Shown piece by piece: positions 36,441 to 50,241 of a stretch of 64,000 nt of DNA. The translations under genes were made by a program, and so were the position numbers. Every line of letters begins with the position of its first letter. Positions within the stretch are counted from its first letter, which is position 1. The stretch lies in contig OW388301.1 in NCBI GenBank assembly GCA_936450465.1, forward strand, positions 18,643,523 to 18,707,522, read 5' to 3'. The DNA is from Gibbula magus. Its lineage: Eukaryota > Mollusca > Gastropoda > Trochida > Trochidae. Below the pieces are notes generated by a model. That model was not told the origin of the DNA. It searched no databases and saw only the letters and a list, made by a program, of their open reading frames with translations.

Positions 36441-37016
36441 CAAGGAAACGGACCTTAATCTTTATTTTATTCTTTACGTTTTGAACTTTGTGACTTACTT
36501 TTGACTAGTACTGCGGTTTATAGTAATAGTTATTATTAAAATACATCACTTTTTATTCAATTCCGTATCCTTTATTTGGCAGTTTTCGATAGACAGGAAA
36601 TGCAGGCGTATCGACGAAATAAATCACAATCAGTCAAAGTCAATCTATATCTTCTGTACTACCTTGTTAAATCTGTTTAGTATGTTTCGTACTTCACGCG
36701 AGTTTGAGAAACAAACAATTACAATAAATCGTCCCCATTATCACCCATTTTACGAGGATATGTTTTATTAATTTCACAATTATTAATAATTTGAAGTGTA
36801 AGTTATCTTACTCTTCTACTGAAAATAACAGAATTTAATATATTTTTTATCTATGTTTCATGTCAGCCTTTCTTTCAAACATGTACTTCACTACTGTCAA
36901 ACTGTTTTTAAGAAAATATGATACATTATAATTACACCGATGACATCTGCGACTTAGTGCCGGCGACCAATACAAAAAAGACATACCAGGACACACAAGA
37001 GGTCTGTCGCAAGGGA

Positions 37017-37495
37017 GTATTTTAAGCGATCAATCATTTGTTTCATACTGAAAAGGCCACAGGCATATAGTAAATTAATAAGGGCGTAATCATGCATACA
37101 TATGCATGTATACTACAATGATATGTTCTATATAACAGTGCACAGGCAAGATTTTGTAACAGAGTTTGATTATAACTGCACACTTCATTAAAAAATATTT
37201 TTTTGAAATTTAAATAAGATAGATATTTACTGGACAACCAGAGTTTTTCACTTCACGTTTGAAGACATACATCCTTAAGTATTATCAGTGTATTTCTGCA
37301 TACACTCAACCGCAAAAGAAACGTCACCATACAAAATGAAAGCTAATTCAACCCACCAGTGGTTATCACGACTGAAATAGAGATACATGAATGTCTTCAG
37401 AGGCCAACAAAACTAATCTTGAATTGTCAAAACAATATCTTTTCATAATTCTGAAAAACACGCATTTGAAGACGAGATATAAGAGTCAAAAGGGG
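37017..37495. other. Unit-2-specific replacement segment
   Basis: About 480 bp with no counterpart in units 1 or 3, sitting where those units have the ~1.38 kb equivalent to 16718-18097. About 30 bp at 37300-37332 is the reverse complement of the TGACGTTTCTTTTGCGG stretch at about 37783-37815. Confidence 0.7.
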
Positions 37496-38762
37496 CTTTT
37501 TTGGCTTGTTTTATTTCGTCCTACAGTAAAGACGTAAAGTAAGTTCAAGAAATTTATTTATGTCGATAACATGATTTATTTATTACATTTCTTACACAAA
37601 AACCGTTCTGAAAATGCAATTTCAGCACCCAAAGTGTATTTGAACTGACATAAAAATCAAAGTGTCGTCCTCTGATGCATGGAATTGTGTGTTAATTGTT
37701 TTGAAACATATATCTATCCAATACATTCATAATCTACTTTCTCAGGCAGCAGTATTTTGTGTTGTGAACTGTTGAAAATGTGGTGACGTTTCTTTTGCGG
37801 TTGAGCGTATTGTGCACTCTTTATTTGTCCAAAACCGATAGAGAATAAGAACGTTCTAACGCTAGAAACACCTTTTCTTTGTCCACTTTTATATTTCCAG
37901 AAATTTTGCATTTGACACTCAGTATGTGTAATAGAACAGATTTAAAAGGAGTATGGTAAAAGACAATGGTCGCCATTAACGCCTAGCCACTTACCCAAAC
38001 ACTTGCTATTGTTTAAGATTCCATTAGCAGATATGTGTAGATACTCTTTAACCAGTTTTAACTTTATGTTCTAATGTTTTGGCGATAGTCTGGTTATGTA
38101 CATTATTCCTTACAGTTTCTATTTCCATTAAGCTTCCCTTGCCACTTTCTTGTACAACAATTTAATCACGACTTAAACCGTCCACAAATGATAGACAAGA
38201 ATACAAAGCATTGGCATTAGCCATTCATAGAGATTGCGTCCTTTTAAAGTTGATGCCTTTTAACAGTAAAATTCCGTGTGAGAATAACACTGCATGTTTT
38301 CTCTATTAAGAACTATTTTCAATATAAACACGATTGGTATGTAACACAGTTATCTTTGTTGTGTCACAGCAGCAATATTTGTGTTTATATTATTTTTTAT
38401 TGCATCAACTTTTAGGGGCTTAATAATGCCTATTAAATATGGCATGTTGAATATTGTAACATATGTACAATGTATTTCATGTTGCTACTCTTATTGACAG
38501 TACACAAGCAACATTCGGCGTGAAGGATTTCATGGAGGTACTCTGTGTTGTTGTTTTTATATTTGAATTAGATTGTAAAATATGTCGAAGAAAGTTCCAA
38601 ATATTTCCAATTGAAAATTAATTTCCTCCATCATACCGAACTCCAGTAAACAAATGTGTGAATAATGATGAACAAATCAAGAAATCACATTCTCCTGCAA
38701 GTACGTCAATGGAAATGTATATTCATGTATGACATATAAAACTTAATTTATAATACATTGTT

Positions 38763-39130
38763 GGTGGCACGTGGTCCTGTGCAAAGCTCAGTCGACCGCT
38801 ATCAGTGAAGTTCAGCAACAATGGGCGCGGCTTGCCCCATTGGGTGGGTTACCCGCTTCATTGCTAAATTAACTGAAAGCTTGAAAGTGATTCCCTGCCC
38901 AAGAGTGAGACATGAGTGGAAAGACTTATGGTGTCACCCTGGGTAAGTGACTTTATTCAACGTTTGCCTCTGTTCACCCAGCAGAAAGTGGGTACCTGGT
39001 GTAAGATGTGGAGGAGGTGACCTTTAAGCGCTTTGCGGAAGCTTAGGTTAGACCCGGGTACACTAGTTTAGAAGCGCCCTGAGTCCAAAACGTGGAGATT
39101 TGAGCGCTATCCATTATTATTATAAATAAT
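38763..39130. repeat. Possible dispersed retroposon block, unit 2
   Basis: GC-richer block running from GGTGGCACGTGGTCCTGTGC to GGAGATTTGAGCGCTATCC. Copies are at about 19510-19805 (unit 1, lacking ~57 bp in the middle) and 59184-59532 (unit 3). It looks like a retroposed repeat, read on either strand, but no termini or pol III boxes were identified. Confidence 0.3.
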
Positions 39131-42100
39131 ATAAGATACAAACACAAAATATGAGGATTTACACAATAACAATACTAATATCAGAGACGTAGTATTGTGA
39201 AGAACTAACATATGATTAGAAAACTGCAAAATAATGTAAACCCATATAACAAGTATAATTTGCAACGCATTATAACGTCAGTATATAGTTCGGTTTTCAA
39301 GACAAACCAACTCAATGGTCTGTTAATGCACTAATCGTCCAGAATTAGAAACAGGATTAGTCACAGACAGTCTATTTCCGCTGCTCTACGGGCTATATAA
39401 CAATCGCAACCAGACGTGTTGAAATATTGCAATTACAAAGACAGACAAGCGTGCAAAATATGGTAGCTAGATGAATTGCTGAAAATTACGCAATCCAGTA
39501 ATTGACTCCTTATATATCTATGTCAATGTAATACGAAATGAATATCTGCATAATATGATCAATAATAAACAAGAGTGTCATTGTGTCTGCGTGATAAGTT
39601 CTTAATGTTACAATCTCTTTACTAATAAAATATATCTCCCATTCTTTTTAAACTCTTGTTTCTTTTAATTCAAATTAGACACTCAGTCATGAAACAAATT
39701 GCTACTAAGCTGAATAACCTGACAAATACCCATCAATCCTTCCATATAGATTGATGAGGAAAAGAAGAAGAATGCCATTAACATTCCATTGATAAACATG
39801 GCAGGGAGTCTGGATATTTTTTGAAAACCAATTATATTTTGTTGTGTTTGTTTTCTTAGTGAAAACAATATCAGCATGTATTTATATGAAATAATTACTT
39901 CTGTTTCACAAGGTACAATTTGCACTTGTATATTATAAAAGTAAATTTTAACATTTTAAACTTTAAATGTGATTTCCAAAGTGTGTTATCATGTCTGTGG
40001 ATGTTGATTTACATTTACATGTTTAATATGCTTTTAAATAAAATGTTTCAAATAATGTATATGTGCTTTCCATAAGATGAAAAGAAAGTGAAACAACAAA
40101 ATGTGTTTTAATAATCGCTTGTAAAATTATACTGGAGAAACAAATGAAAGCATAACAAATATTTGGACTCTCTTTCAAAGATATCAGTAAGATCCGGTTC
40201 TATGTTTATCATATTGTCCAACACTTTTGGAGTCAGTTTTAATTGTGCTCTCTGATGTTCTCCTTCCTACTTCCCCCGAGACTGCGTGGTAATTACTCCA
40301 CGCCTGAAGAGCTATAGGAAGCCTCCAAAAGTAGTCTCAATGGGTCAGTGTTTACGGATGTGCCAGATCAAAGTCAATGCAGTGTGTGCATCAGAGAAAT
40401 CAATTTACTAAAGGCAACCATAACCTTGTCTTGTCTTGTCAAATCTTTTAAATATAGTGTTACTTCTTCCTGAAAGGTACATACTTTCACTTTGCAAACT
40501 GTCAACTGTAAACGACTTGGCAATTGCTTATTATTTGACATGTTAGTCTTTAACTTACTGAATGATAAATCATATTGAAATACCTGACCTAATAATGAAA
40601 CCATAGACAAACTTCCCATGATAAACTACAGAAAGCAACATTTTGTTACATAATGTAAAGTTATTGTCTGGATGTCCTCCATATTTCAAAAACTCTTAAA
40701 CACTTAATTTCATATATTCAGCTTATTATCTGGGTACAAGTGAACAACAAAGATCTTTCAATAAGGTTTTTGTTTCTAAGTCTTTGTCATGTATCACGTC
40801 CACTTCAACAACACTTCTCCTCCTTGTTCTGCCAAAATGTTATTCATTTACAACGCACAACAGTTAAATCTGAATGTTACGTTTTATCACTTTTTCTCAC
40901 ATGCTATTTATCAAATGCCTTGCCTTGAATAATACATATATGAAACTATTAATTTATGGTAAGATGTCAATATTGCATTGAGTACCACACACACAATTAT
41001 TATTGCTAAATTACATGACACAAACAACAGTTTACTGTCAGATAAGGATATTGGCATTCACTTTATAGTCAGGGTAGATGACATTGATATTAAAGATGCG
41101 CCAAAAGGTCTGTTCAAATGTAATCACCATAGAAGCAAAATCAAATTGTAAGTGGCTGTGTATATTCGTAAGTGGTTGTCACGATATTAGCATTTTCAGA
41201 CGAAAGCAGATCAAAATGACCGGGTCAATGCAGACTATTTGGTGAATATAATGAAGCGTTTTAAATGGAGTCATGTAGGAGGCAATTTGCAACAAAAAAA
41301 GGGGGGGGGGGGGGGGCAGTTTGGTAACATTATCTCATCTGGACGCTTGTTATTCGTTTCTTCGAATCAATTCACGAATCATATTCCAAAAGAGCAATGC
41401 TATTGTCACAAAGGACTCAAACACCAATAACGTTACATGTTGGACGGGCTTTGAAGGCGTTTACGGACGTCAGATACGACTAAACCTGATCATGGCTTTT
41501 CATTGGGTATTGAGAGACATCCGTATTACGCGGTCTATCACTCGTCACAGTACCACAACGTATTCACTCGGTGCCGGGGCCAATGAAGGTCACATTAAAT
41601 ACTGACGGCAAGGTAGAATGCTGAAGAATACTGTTAACCAATGAATACATTCACACATAACACGTCAGTAGACAAGGCGGTTTCCCAGTTAAACCAACTC
41701 AATTATCTGTTAATGGAATAATCTCTCAGAATTAGGAAACAGGATCAGTCACAGTCAGTCTATTTCCACTGGTCTACGTGCCCAATAATTGTCACAATAA
41801 GACATATCACAGGGTTAGGCAGACAACAGTGCAAAGTATGTATCAAGCTGGCATCACAATTTGCGTTATTTACTGCAATTCAGAATAATTGATACCGGTA
41901 TATGGTTATATAATCAGCCAAAACGTTTAGTAATATGTATTATAGTTCAGTATAACAGACACGAGTATCATTATTTCTGCATGATCATTGTATGTATTGT
42001 ATGTATGCTATACTGAACAATCATCATGGAGCTCTGCTTAACTGTTTTCAAGATCTGATCTGGAAGTGAAATTGTAAAAAGCCTTATCAGTTTTGCTCCG

Positions 42101-44750
42101 GAAGCTACATGGAAATAACTAATAAGGAAAGAAAGTCTCTACACATGATGATTGTTTCACATACCATGTTTCACTGAGCTAGGCCTTACAGTTTTTGAGT
42201 TCTGGTCCGGAAACGAAAATTTAAACGGCTAGAAATAAAATTCAAAAAAGTCGAAAACTCCCAAAAGGCACAACTACACATGATGAATGTTCGACATGAT
42301 ACCAAGTTTAAATGAGCAAGGAATTACGGTTTATAAGTTATTGTCTAGAAAGGAAACCCGGACGGACTGACGGATAGACGGACAGAAGTAACTTCCATAT
42401 CCCCCCGACAACTTTCAATGACGATCAGCAACAATGTGTGCATCGAGGTATATGTACCTGCATCTTTTGGGATCTTAATTAAATTACGATTTAACCATAA
42501 TTCAGACTTGATATTACCATGTGTTTTATCTAACTTGGTATGTCATTGATCAAGTGCGCCTTAATAGCTAAATAACTAACACAAAGTAGTGTAATACGTT
42601 CACTTGGGACTACAATTAATTTGAAAATAATGTTGGTTTCTTTTTCTTAGAGATTTCATTTAAAAGTATTTCTTCAAATGGTTTGTATATATATGACTCT
42701 AACACCTGATTATGTGTGAGCTGTGAGTTTCGATTACTTAAAAATCGAACTTTTGATTCCAAGTTCACTTGAATGATCTCAATTAAACGTCAACTGTAAT
42801 TTACCAAGGTTGCTTCATCACATCCCATGTATTAATGGACGCATTAAACATTTTTTTGGAATGATACATGTATGATGTATTATACATATAATGTATTCAG
42901 AGAATTTTGTCAAATGAGACTAAGTGCAACCACTCCAGTCACACAGAATAGTGCATGGTCAACGCACATGCTAATTGTTTTTCTACTCGATGTACTCTAT
43001 TTCAGAGGAAAAGAGTTCTTTAGCACTTGAGTGATGGACAGGTTTAAGGCGAGCGCTGCTGAACGTCTACCCTATGAGGAGTACAAGACAACGTTTCCTC
43101 ATAACACATGATATATAGATAGCGAATATTTCATTGTTTCTGCCAAATATCATTTCTGTCTCAGTGGGAAAGACTTCGGAATATTTTCATGAGTGGCGCA
43201 AACATATAATCAACGTTCAATTGAAGGTACAAAATGTATGTCATGTGCCATAGTTAGATTATCATCTATACCATATATTGCATTAACTATGCTGCCCTTT
43301 GTAAAAAGCCAGGATTATTATTCAGTTGCAATGTTATTAGTTCTAGTGTACAGAAAGTCGACCCCGTATGCCTAAAGCACATTCAGATTGATTTCATGTA
43401 ATTAATTGAAGTACGTGATGGACGGTTGTCAAGTTGTCAACTATAAACGTGATGATAAACAAATGCATGTAAGTAGCAGCAACAGAAGCATCAGGTATAT
43501 CATTACAAATATAAAAGAGAGGATTTACAATGGACAGGTAATTGTCAGCTTCATTGTATGTTCAGTTTAAAGGATCATTATTATAAACACGATATCACAA
43601 ACCTTTTTCAAATTAAAAAATTAAACTAATGTACATGGTTTGGTTCAGCCAAGCGAGTCCATTTCCCACCGAGTGGCCATGGTGATGTGTTCGAGTTAAA
43701 ATTGCCGCTCGAAGGTAGTTCAATTGATCTAAATGAGGTAGCGATACCTAAACACTCAAAGTAAAGTTTTAAATATTATGCGATAGTGGAATGGACAACT
43801 ATCTTGCTGTCTAAACTCTTAAAGTATCAAGATACCTACACTTATACCTCTCACACTGAAGAATTCCACACCACAGTCGTTTTATACGTCGCGCTATTTT
43901 CTTTGAACTCGAATAACCATTTTTGATGGATACGGCTTATCAGGTCGTGTAATGATATGTTTTACCGTTAATGTATCAATATATTGCAAACAGATTAATA
44001 ACAAATGACAAATTTGAGAATAGTTGTACTATATGGATGTTATTAAGACCCTACCAACCACTATTTGGGGAAATGGCACACTATTTTTGTAAATAGGGAT
44101 AAGTTCCTCTCAATTGATACGCGAAAAGAAAAACACAGTTTTAAAGATTGATCACTACGAAATTTTTGCCGATGCTATGCATATCTTTAAGACTCTTTTA
44201 ACTACAATACATTTCATGGAAATCAATAGCATGGAAAAAATAAAACTCAGTTATTGGTGTGTAACCACCCTTCAATAAATTATTTTAGGACACCGTACGT
44301 GTATATGGATGAGAAGCAATGGTAATATGTAACAGTTCATTCATTTGATATGGGAAAAGAGAAAACGTACCATATATTATAACACTGATCACCACAGTGG
44401 TTACTTGTTAACATTCTCAGGTAAATGGGTGGCAACATATGTTTTACCTGTAAGAGTAAACGAACTGTATCAATGGCCAGACAGTGCCAAGATTGTTTAT
44501 TGTAAACAGTGTTTTCATGTATGACCAGTTTTGTGGTCAGTCGGTGCGAACATGTTATGATTGAATACTTTAAGAACTGTTTTCATGTTTGATTAGCTTT
44601 TTGGTCAGTACATGGGAACATGTGTTTTCTCCATTAAGTTTATATTAAATGCTAAGTTATGAGAAATAAACATAGGTCACTTATAATCCACTTTTGAAGC
44701 AAACATCTCACCACTGCACATATTGCGACACCTTTGTCTTAAGTTCTTAA

Positions 44751-45108
44751 AGGGGCGGTAGCACGTTTTTGCAAAAAAAAAATTCTCAAATTTTCCATTT
44801 ATAATGATAGATTATTTATTAGTTCATTTAAATCAACTTAAAAGGGTAAAACATCTTATTACACAGACCAATTATCCGTAGTGGTAATAATGATGTTGCG
44901 TATAAAGATAGAATTGCATGGCGGCCATTTTATTGTGAACACAATTTATTATTTCGAATTAAAAACGATTCCCTTGGCTTTACCGAACCATGTACACTCA
45001 TTTTCAACTTGACATTTCGAAAAGGGAAGGGTGTTTTACTATTGGTGACAATATTTTTCAAATACATTTCATCGACTTATTTGAGGGAAAAAACGTGCTA
45101 CTGCACCT
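44751..45108. mobile_element. TTAA-flanked MITE, family B, unit 2
   Basis: 358 bp between TTAA at 44747-44750 and 45109-45112. It is the unit-2 copy of 26944-27296. Confidence 0.85.
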
Positions 45109-46715
45109 TTAAGTCAGTGAAGGTTCGGATGAGATGATTAATTGAAATTCAGCCTAATACCAGCAAGGGTTTCAATCGACTTCACAGATAATAGAAATTC
45201 ATAGTTCCTGTCGCCATGGTGACACATGCTTGATGTAAAATTTGATTGATTTGCAAAATGTTCATAACTGTTGATTTCAAATTAAATTTTCTAGTGAATG
45301 TTGAGTCATTTGCATCGAATAAACACCTGGACGTGATAGTGAAATGATTAAATGATGTAAAATTTGACTTATCTGTATAATAAAACATTAACGTTTTTAT
45401 ACAGAAATATATATTTTATATTCAATTTTATATTGAATGTGTAATCACCATCATCATCGTAGTAAACTAATAATATTGTTTAATGTGTAAAATCGTAAAA
45501 GAAATAACAATAAATTCAGACTTTGAAATTTAAGAGATACACTTTCTGCTGATTTGATCAAACAATTTCATGTGACAGGTTTTCTCATAAACACGAAATT
45601 GACAATTGAAAAGGATAACCTTCATACTTCGAAGTTTATACAATATAACCCGCAGGATTACTTTATCACTCTAAAGACCTTCAAAAAAGAATAATATTTG
45701 TTTTTTGATTAAAATTTAAATGAATACAGCATGTTAGAACCATAAATGTAATCTTTTATATATTTCCTGCAAACTACGTTTTGCGCATGGTGACACATGA
45801 GCGATGCAGTACTATATTGGGCAGAGCTTAACGCCTGATCTAAGACAAGACTAAACATGTGTTTAATATGTATGCACTGTATGAGTTTTGCATTTATTTT
45901 CTTTTTTAAACTTTTATTTACAGATGGAAACTTCTCTTAAATTGCAACGTTTGCATTTATAAGGAATGGATTTCATAATGGGTTTGTTCACTGACAAGCT
46001 ATGGCATTTATACCAGTTTAACTTGCACTTTTCAAACCGTTTATAAACTAGTGAACAAACTTATTATGAAATCTAAATCTTAAATTTTAGATATTGATCA
46101 TGTGTTTTCCAAAAATGTAACTTGAAATGGCACATAATCTAAATATGAATTATATACACGTTTATGAGGAGATTGTCAGTAAACAAATTATCTAGACAGC
46201 AATGTTTGACTGTCAACACATTCAATTAACATTTCTATCCAACTTCTCTGGAGCCAGCGAGTGACCGATCTTTCAAGTTTCACTTTATCATGTGTATTCT
46301 TTATCTACAACTGAAGTAACAACAGGGTCTGTATATCTCATTTCAAGTATTTCTATACACGACCGAATTCGAAGTCAGTGTCATTATTTGATATATCCAG
46401 GGTAAACAAAAGAAATGAATAAGTAATTAATAATATGAAGTATTTTTCCATTTGCTTTGTCGGTCAGAGACCTAATTTGTATGTGCTGACACATTCTCTT
46501 ATAATTACGTTCCTTTTAATAAAAATAACGAGGTTCAATTTGCATCGCAATTTCGTTTTAACGGAATATGTGCATGTGTTATGCTCACATGAAAATGATA
46601 ATGAAAATGTGTATAACTGTCCTACAGACACATTCTAATGTAAAACTATATCATTATTTGTCTTTAATGTCATTCACCTAGTTACACTCACATCAGTTAC
46701 TACAACAAGCAAATA

Positions 46716-47242
46716 TACTCATGGTAAAAATGGTTGACACGCCTAAACAGAAAACGGAGTTAAGCAAATTAAATTCATGGACAATTAATATTGTTCGATA
46801 TTATGGTATTTTCGAAATTAAATGGCACAAACACATAATGTAAACTATATAATACTTGCCATGTGTATATTATGTACGAATAAGACTCCATGAACGATTT
46901 TGTAAATATTTCGATTCAGTAGAAGTTTTTTTCAAATGCAACTTTTCATTATTTATTAGAAACAAAATGAGAACAGTCAAAGACAATATACCAATGTCAA
47001 GATCTCAAGACACAAGGAATGACCTCTTTTGAATAATTTTCATTTTTCTTATATCACCCTTTCTTTGGTATTTTAAAGTACAAGTGGTGACAAAGCAAAT
47101 GCTCAAGGACAATATTCACAAAAAGACATCCAGTAGTAACATTTTTTACCAACAACATTATTCAAACTGGAACGTCATGTTGTCTGTATAACAGTTCATT
47201 CCAATAACTATCAGAGGGTATCAAACTTTATTACCATGAGTA
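46716..47242. mobile_element. TA-flanked MITE (Tc1/mariner-like), unit 2 only
   Basis: 527 bp starting TACTCATGGTAA and ending in its inverse, flanked by TA at 46714-46715 and 47243-47244. Unit 1 has the empty site GCAAATATCTATG at about 28898-28910. It is related to 6202-6698. Confidence 0.88.
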
Positions 47243-48447
47243 TATTTATGTTATGTTCTCTATATTCAAATGCGTAGATAACTTTAAGACTAATTGAAAA
47301 AGGTGTTTATTATCTTAATACTGATACTTGTGACTGTGTGTATGTGTTTTAGTAGACGGGGTAATATTTACATATACATGACTTAGAATTAGAGATAAGT
47401 TAGTAATATGAGTGAGATGATTTAATGTCAATCCTTGTTTATCCCACACGACTGATAAATCATGTACAACAAATCTCCCACGGCATGCACTGTAATACGC
47501 CTATATAAATGCAAATAACTTGGATAGCTTGATCATGAAATGTTTAAGTCACTCTACGGTACATGTACAAATATGATAGGAAAAGAATGACCATGAAATG
47601 AAAAATTAAAATCGATTATATATTTTATAATCAACATCGTAGTTCTGGTATTGATGAACTAGTTTGGCAGTAACATGTGATGTATCTGCTAGTAGCGCCA
47701 GATCATTAGGACTAGGATATTTAAATTAGTTGTGGTCTCTTTAGCTTAAAAACCACAATCCTGTGAACATATTTTTAAATCATGCACCCATGCAACCCCT
47801 GGTATACTGGAGGAAACATGGGGCACGCAACAAGCATTTTCTTTATTCTTCCTCAAAATCGAATTGCACTAGAACAATGACATCTTCGATATGGTGCTCG
47901 GAAAAAGTAACAGGAAAAACAGTGACGGAAAAAAGTAACAATTGTTTTTAGGTTATAGCCCACTTGGTGGAGAAGCATTACCAATTGCAGAATGGCGCCC
48001 ATTCGACCCTCATTATTAATGATTGAAGTGATGTACTTTGTACATATTTGTACATATCCCTGGCTACGAGAGACATTGAATAAAAGTCACAGGGACCCCA
48101 TCCTCTGTCTGTGTTAATCTACACACTAAACTGTTACATCGTTGAATGATCTCATGGTTAAGCCTGTGGAACTACAGAGTTTCTCAGCTCTTTGTAACTG
48201 TACTAATGAAAACTAAAACTTGTTCACAATGCAGTGATGTTACACTAAAGTATTATGTTATCATTATACTTTATTTATAAAATGGTTCAATATAAATTCT
48301 GTTTACCATTGTATAACACATGCAAAATATCCACTTATGTTTTATAGCACACATTCGTTCTTGAAGATCCTGACGTCCTTTAAAATCATAAAATAGATCA
48401 TTAACTTCAAGAGCAATGTTTCACACGTCTCTTGAAGGAGACCTGGA

Positions 48448-48553
48448 CCCATATTTTCGAAGCTCTCTTAAGATACATGTAGTCGTAAGTGTCATACATT
48501 GGCATTGACTCACGACTATCTTAGAACTAAGACAACTTCGAAAATATTGGCCT
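48448..48553. mobile_element. Short fold-back element, unit 2
   Basis: Counterpart of 30091-30204 with a more diverged left arm. Confidence 0.65.
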
Positions 48554-48618
48554 ATGATACTAGATGCTTGAGTAGAATGAAAGGCCAACATTGAACGGTA
48601 TTGTAAAGAATACATTTA

Positions 48619-49135
48619 CAGTCAGACCTCGATAATCAGAAAACATCAACAACGTTCGGATAGTGAAATGTTCGGACTTCTGAAATGAACCAAACAAGAA
48701 TGATTTAATTACCTTTGAATCCACAGACAGACGAGAACGTATTTTGAATATCAAATGAGTTTGACACGCTGGATATTTATAACTTTCACACAAAATGAGA
48801 AATTTCAATATATTACAATCACTAACTACTGACACACAATGTAAAACATTACAATTTATTATAATCACAAACTAATGATACGTTCAACTCCTGTGTTAAC
48901 CCACTGTCATTGTAATTTACCGATCCAATCAGTGTGATGATCGGTTGTCAACGGACTAATGAAGAAGAAATAGTTGTAATTAACCAATCCGTTACGGCTA
49001 AATGGCGTTCGGATTCGGAACCTGAAACAACGGATTAATCAATCAACATTTAGCGATTAGTTTGGTTACAGTTTGCTACCGTTCTGACACTGCGAGATTC
49101 GGACTATCGGTGGCCGGACTATCGCGGCTTGACTG
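48619..49135. mobile_element. pogo/Tigger-like MITE at the unit 2/unit 3 junction
   Basis: 517 bp between TA at 48617-48618 and 49136-49137. It is the same element at the same place relative to the units. The 102-codon minus frame at 48560-48868 is its translation plus flank. Confidence 0.82.
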
Positions 49136-49910
49136 TAGTCAAAATAATATCTTATATTTTAACTAACATTATGTGGTTATTTCAAAACATTAAGTGCAGA
49201 ATTTGGTTCGTTTGTTGGGCCAATATACTAGACAGTACCGATCTCAACGGCAGTAAAGTTGTTTAAGTCCCAGAAACTCTTTACTCTGATGTGACGTAGA
49301 CATCCAAAGAAAGGCCAATTTTAAGATTTACTTGTAGCGTAGAAGGGTATTGCAACACTAGCAATTGGCGCCAGAACGTCCAGTGTCTTGGTTACCCCAA
49401 AAGAAAGATCATAACCGGCCGCTTTACATGACCCTTGTGTAATATAAGCTTGAGTCCGGTGGCAGGGACCGATAAGTGTGCATTGCAGTATGTACAAAGT
49501 TGGTTTGCTGTTTCTCTACCTCTGTGTGCTCTTCAAGAATCTGAATGATGCCACTCTGTCATCATTGGGCAATCCGCACAATATGCAAATTAAGGCCGCC
49601 ATTATTGAACATCCTGTTTTCGTCAATATCTCAGTAACTATGCATGATATCAAATTAATGTTGGTGTCTATCCCCATGTCTAGAGGGGTAATGAATCAGA
49701 TTAAGCATAATCAGCATATATTATTGTTGTGATCTTTACTGAAAAGGTTTTACATACCGCAATGCAAGGTTGTCCAAAAATCAGGGGTTTGGCAACCGGA
49801 CAACGTGTCTCAATATGAGCTCCCACGCCATCAGAGGAGCATTCAGGAATAACAAGTAAATTCTGCAAGGATTCCTCATCTCGATCTTGGCTCCGCTTTC
49901 GTGAAAGAAG

Positions 49911-50241
49911 GGGGGCGGGATAGTGCAGTGGTTAGCGCGTTCGGCTTTGGATCAAGAGGTCCAGGGTTCGAATCCCACCGGGGGCACGGCATCTTTTTCT
50001 GCAGTAGAGAACTGTTCTACACGCAGTAAGGTTTGGGTGCTATGCTGCACTGAATTTCGGCGTAGAACCACCCATGGTTCGCTAGTTCCAGCCGTTGCTC
50101 GCAGGTTTCAGTGCAATGCATAGCCACATGGTGTTGCAGGCTTTCTCCCTGCAATCATACTGGCAGCCGTGATATAAGTGAAATACTCTTGAAAGCGGCG
50201 TAAAACCCTAACTTTCACACTCACTCATTCACTCACTCACT
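49911..50241 (+). mobile_element. tRNA-derived SINE, unit 3
   Basis: 331 bp between CGTGAAAGAAG at 49900-49910 and 50242-50252. It shares the A-box change and the long tail with unit 2. Confidence 0.92.

Larger units (their letters stand above)
30804..49137. repeat. Tandem array unit 2 (about 18.3 kb)
   Basis: Second copy of the unit in direct orientation. Relative to units 1 and 3 it lacks about 1.1 kb (junction near 36079) and about 120 bp near 41002. It carries an unrelated 0.48 kb (37017-37495) in place of 1.38 kb. It has a private TA MITE (46716-47242). It ends in its own copy of the pogo-like MITE. Confidence 0.9.
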
